This document shows, one piece after another, positions 52,468 to 62,275 of a DNA stretch of 64,000 nt. The translations under genes and the position numbers were made by a program. The first letter of the stretch is position 1. Each line of letters begins with the position of its first letter. The notes below the pieces were generated by a model, which did not search any database, was not told the origin of the DNA, and worked only from the letters and a program-made list of their open reading frames with translations. The DNA comes from Chryseobacterium turcicum (GTDB taxonomy: Bacteria > Bacteroidota > Bacteroidia > Flavobacteriales > Weeksellaceae). The stretch lies in the NCBI RefSeq assembly GCF_021010565.1, contig NZ_JAJNAY010000001.1, forward strand, positions 2,522,001-2,586,000, written 5' to 3'.

Positions 52468-53973
52468 ATGAAAACGATCATAATAAGATTTGTAGAATTT
52501 GTGTGCTACTTTTTCATCCTGCTGTTTTGTTATGCCAGCATCAGTAAAATTATCGATTTTGAAAATTTTCAGGTTCAGATAGCGCAATCCCCTATTTTAA
52601 GTTCAGTTGCAGGATTTATTTCTTATGGTGTGCTGATTATAGAATTGGTGGTTTGTTTTCTGCTTATTTTCGAAAGAACTAGAATTATCGGACTGTACTC
52701 ATCTTTTTTCCTGATGGTCTCGTTTACGATCTACATTTATGTAATTCTAAATTACAGCGATAATGTCCCCTGTTCTTGCGGTGGAATATTGGAAAAAATG
52801 GGATGGAGAACCCATCTCATTTTTAACATTGCAACCGTCATACTTTCATCGTCTGCGATTCTTTTGCACACAGGCCAGAGAAGGAAAAAAATAATTACTT
52901 CTGTTTTTGTACAACTTCTCTTATCTGTACTTAGCACCGCAATGATCCTCGTACTATATCACCGCTCTGATTATATGATAAAGAAAGAAAATCATTTTAT
53001 AAGAAGATTTCTTCAACATCCGATCACGGAAGAGAAGCGGTACGATCTTGAGGTTAATTCTTACTATTTCGCAGGTTCATCAAAAGACTCTGTTTATCTC
53101 GGAAATTACACCACTCCCTTCTCGCTGATATCTTTAGATACAGGACTAAAAGGAATGAATGAAAAAAAGATCATTCCGGATCGTTTTGATTTCAATTTCA
53201 AGAGAGCTATTTTACAGATCAATGCGCCTTATTATTATCTGTATGATGGAACCGTTCCTGTCATTTATAAAGGCTTGCTGGGAAATGAGAAAGTGCATAC
53301 TTATAGTAGATCACAAGCCTACTTCAGTCAGCTAATCAATTGGGATCAGCGTTCTTTCATTTTCAGTACCTACTATGCGCCTTTGAAAAAACAGTCGTTA
53401 GGCATTTTGTCTCCTGAAGAAAAGAATCCTCTTCAATTAAAACCAGATCTTTTACAGAAATCTAAAGATGGGGTTTTTGACACAGACGGAGTGATACTTT
53501 TTGATAGTGAAAACCAAAGTCTGGTCTATGTTCATTACTATAAAAATCAGCTTTTGATGATGGATAAAGACCTGAATATAAAAGGTAATTTCAAAACCAT
53601 CGATACCATAAGCCAGCCCCAAATTGATGTTGCTGAATTAAGCGATGGGAGAAGAAAGATGAATAAGCCCCCGCTTAAGGTCAATTTTACATCCACCGTT
53701 AAATATGGTCTGCTGTTTAACCAATCTAATTTAATGGGCAGATATGAAAACAGTAAGAATTGGGAAAATAATGCTGTAATCGATGTGTATTCCATTGCTG
53801 AGCAAAATTATATAGGCAGCTTTTACCTTTCAAAACCTAAAGAAATTAAAAAAATACAATTGGAAATCGTAGGAGATCATCTTTTTGTATTAGTCGGAAA
53901 TGAAATCATCAGGTATCGTTTTGCGCAGAACATTACCAGGCATTTCATTAAAGGGGAAAGCCGAAAACCCTGA
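52468..53973 (+). CDS. MauE/DoxX-type redox-associated membrane protein with a large extracytoplasmic domain
   Basis: 501 residues. The first 180 form four to five membrane helices of the MauE/DoxX family, with the cysteine motif PCSCGGILEKMGWRTHLIFN between helices. The remaining 320 residues are beta-rich without cysteine and may be a propeller-like periplasmic domain. MauE-type proteins support disulfide formation or reduction in secreted proteins. Following gene encodes a four-cysteine secreted peptide, a plausible client. Confidence 0.78.
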   Translation: MKTIIIRFVEFVCYFFILLFCYASISKIIDFENFQVQIAQSPILSSVAGFISYGVLIIELVVCFLLIFERTRIIGLYSSFFLMVSFTIYIYVILNYSDNVPCSCGGILEKMGWRTHLIFNIATVILSSSAILLHTGQRRKKIITSVFVQLLLSVLSTAMILVLYHRSDYMIKKENHFIRRFLQHPITEEKRYDLEVNSYYFAGSSKDSVYLGNYTTPFSLISLDTGLKGMNEKKIIPDRFDFNFKRAILQINAPYYYLYDGTVPVIYKGLLGNEKVHTYSRSQAYFSQLINWDQRSFIFSTYYAPLKKQSLGILSPEEKNPLQLKPDLLQKSKDGVFDTDGVILFDSENQSLVYVHYYKNQLLMMDKDLNIKGNFKTIDTISQPQIDVAELSDGRRKMNKPPLKVNFTSTVKYGLLFNQSNLMGRYENSKNWENNAVIDVYSIAEQNYIGSFYLSKPKEIKKIQLEIVGDHLFVLVGNEIIRYRFAQNITRHFIKGESRKP

Positions 53974-54008
53974 CCAAGAGTAGGCACCAATAACAAATTT
54001 CAACCATT

Positions 54009-54287
54009 ATGAAAAATTTCAGAAAAATCGCATTGCCCGTAGCAATCCTATTGATGGGTGCCGGAAGTGCGTATGCTACCACAGCATTCAAGTCAGCAAA
54101 AACAGATTTCCAAGGCTATCGTTTTGATCCTGCAGCACCTGTCGGACAAAGATGTGTTCTGACGGAAAAAATGTGTACTGATATTCGAGGAGAAGTCTGT
54201 ACCTACAGCGATGCTTCCGGAACACACAATCTATCCAAGAACATCGACGGGACTTCTTGCGGAGATCAGTTGTTTGAGATCGAATAA
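54009..54287 (+). CDS. DUF6520 family secreted cysteine-containing peptide
   Basis: 92 residues. MKNFRKIALPVAILLMGAGSAYA is the typical DUF6520 signal peptide, followed by a 70-residue mature part with four cysteines (49, 56, 64, 84). Comparable to the NVEAL-like secreted peptides of Bacteroidota, whose function is unknown. About 35 bases after the MauE gene; ends at a hairpin shared with the convergent peptidase gene. Confidence 0.82.
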   Translation: MKNFRKIALPVAILLMGAGSAYATTAFKSAKTDFQGYRFDPAAPVGQRCVLTEKMCTDIRGEVCTYSDASGTHNLSKNIDGTSCGDQLFEIE

Positions 54288-54297
54288 TTTTTAAAAG

Positions 54298-54325
54298 ATG
54301 AAGGATGCTAATAAGCATCCTTCAT
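54298..54325. terminator. Bidirectional terminator between the DUF6520 and S9 peptidase genes
   Basis: A perfect 12-bp stem (54298-54309 with 54314-54325, core GAAGGATGCT) with a 4-base loop, followed by TTTG on the plus strand. It includes the peptidase stop codon, so it serves two convergent genes. Confidence 0.8.
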
Positions 54326-56824
54326 TTGTTTATCTATCCAAGGGATATTTCTTTTATCCTTTAAAAAATATTCGAACCAATCCAGCATTCTTAATGTATA
54401 GTCCTTTTGTGCAGGATATTGCGTTATTGTATGCCCTTCGCCTGCATAAAACAATGCTATAACTGTTTTCCTGTATTTTCTCAGCGCACTGAAAAATGTT
54501 CTGGTCTCCTCCTGATCAACATTCTTATCCTCGGTACCTGTCCATAAAAGCATCGGCGCAATCACTTTTGATGCGTGATAAATAGGATTGTTATCAAAAT
54601 ATTTCTGCTTATTACTCTCAAAACTTTCAACCATTCTAAATTGTCCACCTTCAATACGATAATAATCAGGTGATTTGAAGTTATAGTTAAACGAATTAGC
54701 CATATGAATGATGTCTGACGGAGATGCCCCGGAAATATATGCAGCAAAACGATTGCTGTGTGTAGCGATAAAATTGGTCTCATAGCCACCAAACGACTGC
54801 CCCATAAGTGCAATCTTTCTCATATCGAACTGCTCCAATTTTGCAAGCTCATCCAAAGCATTGTTTATACACTGTAAGGCTGACAGTCCTGCTCCTTTAT
54901 TGTCATAATTAATATCTGGCACCAGCACCATATATCCAGATTCGAGCAATAATCTGGCATTAAAACCGCGTCTATTTTTAAAGGTAGGCACTAAATACTT
55001 ATCGGTAAACTCTTGTTGTTTTTCGTAGATCCATAATACGACAGGATATTTTTTTTGAGGATCAAAATTTGCAGGTAAGAACAGGCTTGCCTGAAGATCT
55101 TCATTATTGACACCTTTATAGTACAGCTGCTTTTTAGTAATTGTTCTGGCTCCTTTATCCTGAGAATTATATTGATAAACTGCTCTGGAAGCTGAGGATT
55201 TTATTTTCGCCATTACCACAGGCGGCTTATTGTAATTCTCTTCAGTCCATATAAAATTTTTACCATCATTACTTACCTGAAGATGTTTGATTCGATCTGT
55301 GCTTTCTTGAATAATGACAAACTTCTTGCCTTGATCCAACATATAGTAGGTTGATCGCAGATCGTTATCGTAATGTGCAGCAATTAGTGGGTAAGAATCA
55401 TCCAAATAATAATACTTTCTGTGAAAACCTGCTTCTGTTGATTTTTTCACTACGTTGATAACCTCAATGCTATCCGCGTTGACCGACATTATTTTTTTCT
55501 TTTGAAGGTCATTTGTATTCTGCTCCCATAATTCACCTTTTGAAGACCATAAAATTGTTCCTGACGAACTAAAGTATGGAACTGCTTTGGATGGCATACC
55601 TACAAATTTATCCGTCATTGTTCTGGTGTCCAAAAGTTTCCAGTTAGCCCCTACATACCTAAGAATAAAATTCCCTTCTTTATCAAAATACATCACATCT
55701 CCATCTTTATCAAGCAATTCATCCGCACCTGTTACAGCGTTCCATAAATGCATCTCACCATGATCTACCTTATCAGCGCCTTCTATTACATCTACTTTTT
55801 CTTTGTCCACCCTTCTTCTGAGAAAAAGATTTGACCTGCCGATGCCCGTATATCCGGCATAATCTGAATCCAATTTAATGACTTTCTGTTCCTCAGGATA
55901 CCATAAAACATCAATGGAGGGTCTTTCTCCATAAAAATAATTGCTTAAATCTTTTTCTTTGCCATACCAGACACTTACTATCTTATTATCTGCAGGAAGC
56001 CTTTTGCTGAGTGTCAGGAATATAGCATTTGCATCTGACGACTTCTTAACATTGATCTGAGTGTAATTACCGATCGAAGGAGCATCCAGTTCCACGATAG
56101 TCAGATCAGAACTCACAAAATAAGTTTTCAGTCCTTTTGCTGCTGATACAGAAACTACATATCCTTTTTTTTCTGTGTCCGATTTTGCCACATTGTAAAT
56201 TTCATCCTCCGATGACCAAATTGTTCTATTTGAACGGCCGTCTGAACTGATCTTCAATAAATTTTTCTTTTCTCCCTTATCCTCAAAAATGATCAGATCT
56301 CCTTCTGTTTTCTGCCATCGTGAGACTGATTCAATTCGTTGTCTCAAAATAAAGTGATCATCATAAATTTCCAGCATATTGTTTTTACTGATGTCATAAT
56401 GAATCAATAGCTGTTTTTCAGCTTCTAAAAAATCAATGGTCTTGATGTTTTGTATTTCAGATTCCTTCTGAGACTTTAGATCTATCTTCTGAAAGACACT
56501 CCCTACCTGCAGAACCAATACATCATTGCTCAAAAAGAAATTCTTTGAAACATTGGTCTTGTGGATCTTTCTGAAAGGTTTCTGAGTTTCAGAAATGATA
56601 AGACTTATTTTTGAATCCTCATTGGTCTCAAACATCAGCACATACTTTCCGTCCGGAGATAGTTGAGTTACCAAAGGTTCCACTATATCCTTTGCTAATT
56701 TTTCAAGCTCAGGTCTGGGTGTTTGTGCTTGCAATACCAAGTGATACCTTATGACGAACATCCCCAACAACATCATTATGATGTAGATGACTTTACATAA
56801 AAAACTATTCATAAGAGCCTTCAT
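54308..56824 (-). CDS. S9-family (prolyl oligopeptidase-like) peptidase
   Basis: 838 residues: signal-anchor N-terminus, a beta-propeller (about 35-570), and an alpha/beta hydrolase domain with nucleophile GQSFGG (Ser near residue 675), WTGTEDKNVD (Asp) and GEGHTI (His). It cleaves peptides, in this family often after proline or as di-/tripeptidyl peptidase. Its start overlaps the SusD stop in TAATG, so translation is coupled to the SusC/SusD genes. Confidence 0.92.
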   Translation of the reverse strand: MKALMNSFLCKVIYIIMMLLGMFVIRYHLVLQAQTPRPELEKLAKDIVEPLVTQLSPDGKYVLMFETNEDSKISLIISETQKPFRKIHKTNVSKNFFLSNDVLVLQVGSVFQKIDLKSQKESEIQNIKTIDFLEAEKQLLIHYDISKNNMLEIYDDHFILRQRIESVSRWQKTEGDLIIFEDKGEKKNLLKISSDGRSNRTIWSSEDEIYNVAKSDTEKKGYVVSVSAAKGLKTYFVSSDLTIVELDAPSIGNYTQINVKKSSDANAIFLTLSKRLPADNKIVSVWYGKEKDLSNYFYGERPSIDVLWYPEEQKVIKLDSDYAGYTGIGRSNLFLRRRVDKEKVDVIEGADKVDHGEMHLWNAVTGADELLDKDGDVMYFDKEGNFILRYVGANWKLLDTRTMTDKFVGMPSKAVPYFSSSGTILWSSKGELWEQNTNDLQKKKIMSVNADSIEVINVVKKSTEAGFHRKYYYLDDSYPLIAAHYDNDLRSTYYMLDQGKKFVIIQESTDRIKHLQVSNDGKNFIWTEENYNKPPVVMAKIKSSASRAVYQYNSQDKGARTITKKQLYYKGVNNEDLQASLFLPANFDPQKKYPVVLWIYEKQQEFTDKYLVPTFKNRRGFNARLLLESGYMVLVPDINYDNKGAGLSALQCINNALDELAKLEQFDMRKIALMGQSFGGYETNFIATHSNRFAAYISGASPSDIIHMANSFNYNFKSPDYYRIEGGQFRMVESFESNKQKYFDNNPIYHASKVIAPMLLWTGTEDKNVDQEETRTFFSALRKYRKTVIALFYAGEGHTITQYPAQKDYTLRMLDWFEYFLKDKRNIPWIDKQMKDAY

Positions 56825-58209
56825 TAGTAACCTGTATTCTGTGGATTAAGCTTCGGATTTAAAAGCAGTTCTTTTTGAGGCAGTGGCCAGTTTGAATGAA
56901 AGCTTTTCCAATTTGGTTTTACCATGACCAGTTGATCCAGCAGTCCCCATCGCTTCAGATCAAAAAACCTGATGCCGTGTTCAGTAAAAAACTCTCTCCT
57001 TTTTTCTTCACGCATCTGGATCTTGACATCATTTGCAGATAATGTATTGCTCAATGTCGGAAGCCCTGCACGCTGTCTTGATCTGTTAATAAGCGGAATT
57101 GCTTCTGAAGAACGATCCAGCTCGGTTAGGATTTCTGCCTGCATCAGATAAACCTCATCAAGGCGGTATATAATTGAATATTCTGTAGGATTATTCACCG
57201 CAAGATTTTTATATTTTGCAGAACGGTAATTTGTCTGCTGACCGAAAGGCACCGTTGCGATATAGTTTTGACGACGCAGATCAGTCGCAGCAAATAAACT
57301 GATCAGCTCAGGTCTTAACACAAATGATGTAGGAGCTCCAGAAAAAGTATACAATGAAGCTTCTTTTGTTGCATCATTGGTATTCTTCGGTTTAAGCTGC
57401 CATATAATATGGGTACCGCTTTTCTGGAAAACTTTTGTAATATCGGTCTGATAAACGTAAGTAGAATTCTGCATAATCGTGGAACAAAGGATTTCTGCCT
57501 CATTCCATTTCTTTAACAACATTTTCATTTTAGCCAATACCATATAACCTGCATATTTGTTGGGATAGATTCTTTCTGCATTTTTATATGTGGTAGGTAA
57601 TAGGTTGATAGCTTCCGAAAGATCGGTCTCGATCTTCAACAGCAGTTCGTTTTTAGGCATTCGGCCAAGTTGACTGTTTACGACATAATCTGTGGTGTCA
57701 GCGTATGGTATTTCACCAAAGATCTGGTACAGCTGCATATAAAGTATGGATCTTACAAAAAGTGCCTCACCTGTGATTCTGTCTTTGACTGCATCAGAAA
57801 GTGTTTTGGAATTTCTCACACCTTCAATAATGCTGTTTGCAGCGTAAATCTGCTGATAGGCAAATGTCCAGAACGAGGTCACTGCCGTATTTGTTGGAAT
57901 CTGCTGATTATTGAACAGATCGAGTGCGCCATTGGAAGAACTAGTATAAACACACGATAGGTCATCGGTATATGTTCCTAACAGTGCGCCCATTCCCTCA
58001 ACTCCGCCTGAGTACATTGAATTAGTCCAAAGGCTGGAATATAGTCCTGCCAATGCGGCATCCGCAGTCTGTTCATCTTCAAACACCAATTGGGTCGGAA
58101 TTTGATTGGATGGAAAATCCGTCTCTATGAATTTTTCACAAGAGATATTACATAACAAAGCAGTGCTTAACATTCCTGCTGCTATTATATATTTGATTTT
58201 TATTGTCAT
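56824..58209 (-). CDS. SusD/RagB-family outer-membrane lipoprotein
   Basis: 461 residues with lipobox (LLCNISCEKF), TPR-like helices and the RagB/SusD start (FIETDFPSNQIPTQLVFEDEQTADAALAGLYSSL). C-terminal EEKRREFFTEHGIRFFDLKRWG is the family signature. It caps the SusC barrel and captures substrate at the cell surface. The S9 peptidase downstream suggests a peptide or protein substrate rather than glycan. Confidence 0.93.
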   Translation of the reverse strand: MTIKIKYIIAAGMLSTALLCNISCEKFIETDFPSNQIPTQLVFEDEQTADAALAGLYSSLWTNSMYSGGVEGMGALLGTYTDDLSCVYTSSSNGALDLFNNQQIPTNTAVTSFWTFAYQQIYAANSIIEGVRNSKTLSDAVKDRITGEALFVRSILYMQLYQIFGEIPYADTTDYVVNSQLGRMPKNELLLKIETDLSEAINLLPTTYKNAERIYPNKYAGYMVLAKMKMLLKKWNEAEILCSTIMQNSTYVYQTDITKVFQKSGTHIIWQLKPKNTNDATKEASLYTFSGAPTSFVLRPELISLFAATDLRRQNYIATVPFGQQTNYRSAKYKNLAVNNPTEYSIIYRLDEVYLMQAEILTELDRSSEAIPLINRSRQRAGLPTLSNTLSANDVKIQMREEKRREFFTEHGIRFFDLKRWGLLDQLVMVKPNWKSFHSNWPLPQKELLLNPKLNPQNTGY

Positions 58210-58243
58210 AATTATTATTTAGAATGTTATCAAAAAAAGGTCA

Positions 58244-61234
58244 TTAAAATATGATCTGAAAGCCCAGAGAATAAGTCTTCAAAGGCGGAAGGAATCCATT
58301 CAGGACAAACTCCGGATCTAATCCAAAATACTTAGTCACCGTTAAAAGGTTCTGTCCCTGAACATAGATGGTCGCCTCTTTAATTCCCAGATCATTTACA
58401 GGAATCTTGTAACTGATCTGCACATTTTTCAATCGAATGAATGAAGCATCACCAATGGCAGCGGTTGAATTCTGAAAGAATGAATGCGCCGAAGTTTTTG
58501 CGGCAATACTTCCTGAACTGTAAGGCATATAAGCTCCCGAAGGATTAGCAGTTGACCACACATCCAGAACTTCAGCAGGCTGATTGTTCATAGATCCCGG
58601 AATCACCATCTGGCGGTTATAATTCCAGTTTCTCTGCTTCACGAAATACCAAAGAAAAGAAGCCGACCAAGGGCCATAGCTCAAATTATTCGACCATCCG
58701 CTAAAGAACTTCATTCCGATCTTTTCAACAACTTTGTTATCATCAGGCGACGATATTTTCCCGTCGCTATTAAAGTCCGTGAATTGATACAATCCAGTTA
58801 TCGGATTGATGCCTTCAAACTGATAGACTTTAACTAACGTTGTCGGATATCCTATAACATACTGATTGGAATAGGTGGAACCTTCAAGATTAGGAAATTC
58901 CACCAATTTACTGTTGGGAATTGATAGGTTAATTGAAGTATTGTATCTGAATTTTGAGTTTCTCAATACCTGTACGGAAGTTTCCAGCTCCCAGCCTGTA
59001 TTCTTAACCTTGGCAGGCAGGTTAGACTGTATAGAAGAAAATCCCGTAGTCGCAGGCAGAGGAATCCCGACCAGCTGATTGGATGAGGTATTATCGTAAT
59101 AGGCACCCGATAGGTTCCATCGGTTCTTGAAAAACGAAAACTCTGCAGCCAGTTCCTTTTTCAAGGTCTTCTCCCAGCTAAAATTCGGGTTATACAACCT
59201 CGAAGGATTAAGTCCGGTCGTATTATTGTAAATATTGGTGGAGACGGTATAAGTGTCCAAATATTGGTAATCCCCTATCCTATCATTTCCTGAAGTTCCT
59301 ATACTACCTCTTATCTTAGCAAGACTCAGCCAAGAAACATTTTTCACCCAAGGTTCTTCTGAAACCAGCCACGCAGCACCCACTGCACCAAAATTCCCGA
59401 AACGATTATTAGGTCCAAAACGGCTCGAACCGTCCCTTCTGCCTGTCACATTCACAATATATCTTTTCAGATATTTATAGTTCAGCCTTGCAAAAACAGC
59501 TGTATAGTTGTACTGGTTATTGACCTGATCACCCACCACCTTTGTTTTAGCAGCCGCAATGTTCCTTATCAAGGCATTGCTTTCAAAACCATAACCCTGT
59601 ATTGTTCCAGACTTGGTCTCCGACTGCTGCAAAGTCGCTCCGATGAGCATTTCAACACTATGGTCGTTCCAACTGTAATCCCCTACAATTTGCGGTTCAA
59701 GAATATATGAGAAACTTGAACTGTTGTTTTTAGAAGAATTGGAAGTCGAACTATTAAGCCCAAATGAAGGATTGTACATCGTATGTGGCTTCAGAGAATA
59801 TTCCTCAAAAATATTATAGGTCAGCCCTCCATTAAATTTCAGAGAAACAAAGGGAAACAGCTTATAAGACAACTGAGTTCCCGTATTGATAAAGCTTGAG
59901 GAATTGAGGTATTCACTTACAAATGATGCCACCGGATTGGTAAATGTACTATTTTCCCAGTTGAGAGAACCATCCGCATTATACAGAGCCGGAGCATTCG
60001 GACTTAGCGTTAGACTTCGTTTTGTAAGATCATCATTTACCACATTATTGTCCTGAAATGAAAAAGTATTGGTCAGATTGATCTCCAATTTTCTGTCTGG
60101 ACTCCTGTATCCAAAATTCCCGGTCAGATTATTCGACCTGTATCTGAAACCCGCAGGTAAGACAGTAGACTGTTCATTATGACCATAGCTGATAAGGTAA
60201 GACGAGTTTTCGGAACCACCACTTAAGGATAACTGTACCACAGAAGCGTCAGCATTATTACCTATCAGTTGTCTCTGCCAGTCGGTCTCCCTTTCCTGAC
60301 TCCAAGTGTTGAGGTCATAAGCTATTGCAGGAACAGCAGTAATCCCGTCATTCTGAAAAGCCTGTCTGCGCATTCCGAGATACTCGGAAGTATTCATCAT
60401 TTTCAGACGGTTTGCCACTGTGCTGATCGAATAGGATGTATTAAACTTAAGTACAGACCTGCCTTTCTTCCCTTTCTTAGTCGTCACAATGATTACTCCA
60501 TTAGCGCCACGACTCCCATAAATAGCAGTAGCATCAGCATCTTTTAACACCTCAAAACTCTCAATATCATTAGGATTGATTGCATTGAGCGGGCTGATTG
60601 CCCCATACGGCAAGACCGCTGCACTATAGGTAGAAGGCGATTCAGAAAGAATCGGTATCCCGTCAATAATATACAGAGGCTCATTCCCCTCACGCCTAAT
60701 ACTGTTCTTACCCCTGATCTGAATATCAAATCCACCTCCTGGAGTTCCTGAATTCTGGGTAATTGAAACCCCTGCCATTCTCCCCTGCGCTGAAGCAAGA
60801 ACATTCGTGACAGGTTGGTTCTCAATATCCCTTGCAGAGATCTTCGCAATATTTCCTGTCCTCTCCTTATCCTTTACCTTATAATATCCTGCATTAAGAA
60901 CCACTTCCTCAATTGCCTTCTCTCCTTCCCTACCCAATGAGACATCTATCGTTGGTTTGCTACCAAGCACAACTTTACGGTCTGGATAATCTGGATGTTT
61001 ATACATAAGGACAGGATTTTTTCCTGATACCTGCAGACTATAAATACCGGAAGCATTACTTACTGCAACTATATCGCTACCCTCTTGAGATACATAAACA
61101 CCTGATATTGGTCTGTTATTATTTGTGACAGTGCCTGTGATCACACGCATCTGCCCTATTGCTACGCCGGAGGCTAGCAAGGTGAAGCCAAAAGCCAATT
61201 GAATATGACTTAGGCTGCAAAAGTTTTTTTTCAT
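58244..61234 (-). CDS. SusC/RagA-family TonB-dependent outer-membrane transporter
   Basis: 996 residues. Signal peptide, carboxypeptidase-regulatory-like domain (about 30-105, ITGTVTNNNRPISGVYVSQ), TonB-box-like region, plug (NVLASAQGRMAGVSITQNSG, ADATAIYGSRGANGVIIVTT) and a barrel of about 22 strands ending YSLGFQIIF. It imports substrate with SusD using TonB energy. It is the first gene of the SusC-SusD-S9 peptidase operon; no adjacent anti-sigma factor is seen. Confidence 0.94.
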   Translation of the reverse strand: MKKNFCSLSHIQLAFGFTLLASGVAIGQMRVITGTVTNNNRPISGVYVSQEGSDIVAVSNASGIYSLQVSGKNPVLMYKHPDYPDRKVVLGSKPTIDVSLGREGEKAIEEVVLNAGYYKVKDKERTGNIAKISARDIENQPVTNVLASAQGRMAGVSITQNSGTPGGGFDIQIRGKNSIRREGNEPLYIIDGIPILSESPSTYSAAVLPYGAISPLNAINPNDIESFEVLKDADATAIYGSRGANGVIIVTTKKGKKGRSVLKFNTSYSISTVANRLKMMNTSEYLGMRRQAFQNDGITAVPAIAYDLNTWSQERETDWQRQLIGNNADASVVQLSLSGGSENSSYLISYGHNEQSTVLPAGFRYRSNNLTGNFGYRSPDRKLEINLTNTFSFQDNNVVNDDLTKRSLTLSPNAPALYNADGSLNWENSTFTNPVASFVSEYLNSSSFINTGTQLSYKLFPFVSLKFNGGLTYNIFEEYSLKPHTMYNPSFGLNSSTSNSSKNNSSSFSYILEPQIVGDYSWNDHSVEMLIGATLQQSETKSGTIQGYGFESNALIRNIAAAKTKVVGDQVNNQYNYTAVFARLNYKYLKRYIVNVTGRRDGSSRFGPNNRFGNFGAVGAAWLVSEEPWVKNVSWLSLAKIRGSIGTSGNDRIGDYQYLDTYTVSTNIYNNTTGLNPSRLYNPNFSWEKTLKKELAAEFSFFKNRWNLSGAYYDNTSSNQLVGIPLPATTGFSSIQSNLPAKVKNTGWELETSVQVLRNSKFRYNTSINLSIPNSKLVEFPNLEGSTYSNQYVIGYPTTLVKVYQFEGINPITGLYQFTDFNSDGKISSPDDNKVVEKIGMKFFSGWSNNLSYGPWSASFLWYFVKQRNWNYNRQMVIPGSMNNQPAEVLDVWSTANPSGAYMPYSSGSIAAKTSAHSFFQNSTAAIGDASFIRLKNVQISYKIPVNDLGIKEATIYVQGQNLLTVTKYFGLDPEFVLNGFLPPLKTYSLGFQIIF

Positions 61235-61926
61235 ACTTTTGAAAAGATTTAATTCGTTAAATTTTAGGCTCTTCTCTGCATTGTGTAAACTCGAAAATAC
61301 GTTTATGCAGGGAGGGCTTTTCTTTTTCTATGGCTACTTATTTTACACTTTCTGTTTCTTAATACTTGATTTTTACTTTAGAATTTCTTGATGATCTTAT
61401 TTCTCTTCGCTTCATTCCAAAATAATCGATAATGCTTGGGGGAAGTCTCAGTAAGAACATAGCAAAACCTCCTGCCCCAGAGCACATCTAAAAAAATTAA
61501 TCTGAATGAAAATTGTGTCCTATAAAAGCTTTAAAGCCGCAATGAGTTGTACACCCCATTGTATCGTGCAGTCTGATACCGTATTTTAAGGAAGCGGCTT
61601 AGGTTTAATTGTAGAGAAAGCGGACAGCATTGGAAAAAAACGGCGTGGGACTCTACATTATCCAATTCGGGGTACTGGTATACCTTTGACACAGATAAGA
61701 GAGCCCACGCCTAGGTCGTGAGCTTCCTGCTTATCGTCTCGTGTCATAAAAATTACCAGTTTTCGAATTGAGATTCTAAGCAATAGCTTCTAATATTTCG
61801 TTGAAGTATCGCAAAATTACACTTCTGTAACTTATTTTACAAATATAATAAAAATATCCAAATCATTCGCTATAGCGAACAGTATTTTTCATTTTAATCT
61901 TTTCTTTTGATAAAGATTATAATAAA
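61235..61926. other. Long intergenic region upstream of the SusC operon
   Basis: About 690 bases between divergent genes. No gene or RNA recognised. Part of it (61430-61750) is less AT-rich than usual intergenic DNA here and may be the remains of a lost gene or an untranslated leader of the SusC transcript. A short duplicated region could not be confirmed by eye. Confidence 0.4.
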
Positions 61927-62223
61927 ATGCAAGATAAAGAGATACGTAATAGTAAAAATGCGCTTGTTAATAAGCATTTATGCAATTATATTGAAGGTAA
62001 ATTCTTGCGGGAATATCGTAACCAACAAGGGGAAATACTTTCACAAAATGAATATGCTAAACTCTGTGGAATAACTTCTTCTACAATTTCAAAGTTAAAA
62101 TTACCTGAAGGTTATAATATTCCGATGTCAACAATTTATAATATTCTTAGACACGAACAATATTCTTTGGAAAGATTCTTTAAAGAATTTGAAAATTCCA
62201 AGGGCATAAATATTCCAGATTAA
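61927..62223 (+). CDS. XRE-like helix-turn-helix regulator
   Basis: 98 residues. SQNEYAKLCGITSSTISKLKLPEGYNIPMSTIYNILRHEQYSLERFF is an XRE-type HTH. No extra domain. It precedes the HNH-like gene by about 50 bases on the same strand, so it probably regulates the HNH-HIT unit. Confidence 0.75.
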   Translation: MQDKEIRNSKNALVNKHLCNYIEGKFLREYRNQQGEILSQNEYAKLCGITSSTISKLKLPEGYNIPMSTIYNILRHEQYSLERFFKEFENSKGINIPD

Positions 62224-62275
62224 AATTATAACGATAATTGGTTTACTGTAACTAAAATGTAAATTCATTAACAAA

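Noticed and set aside
61235..61926. Riboswitch or small RNA upstream of the SusC operon
   Set aside because: I could not find a consistent stem set or a known consensus; folding would be needed.
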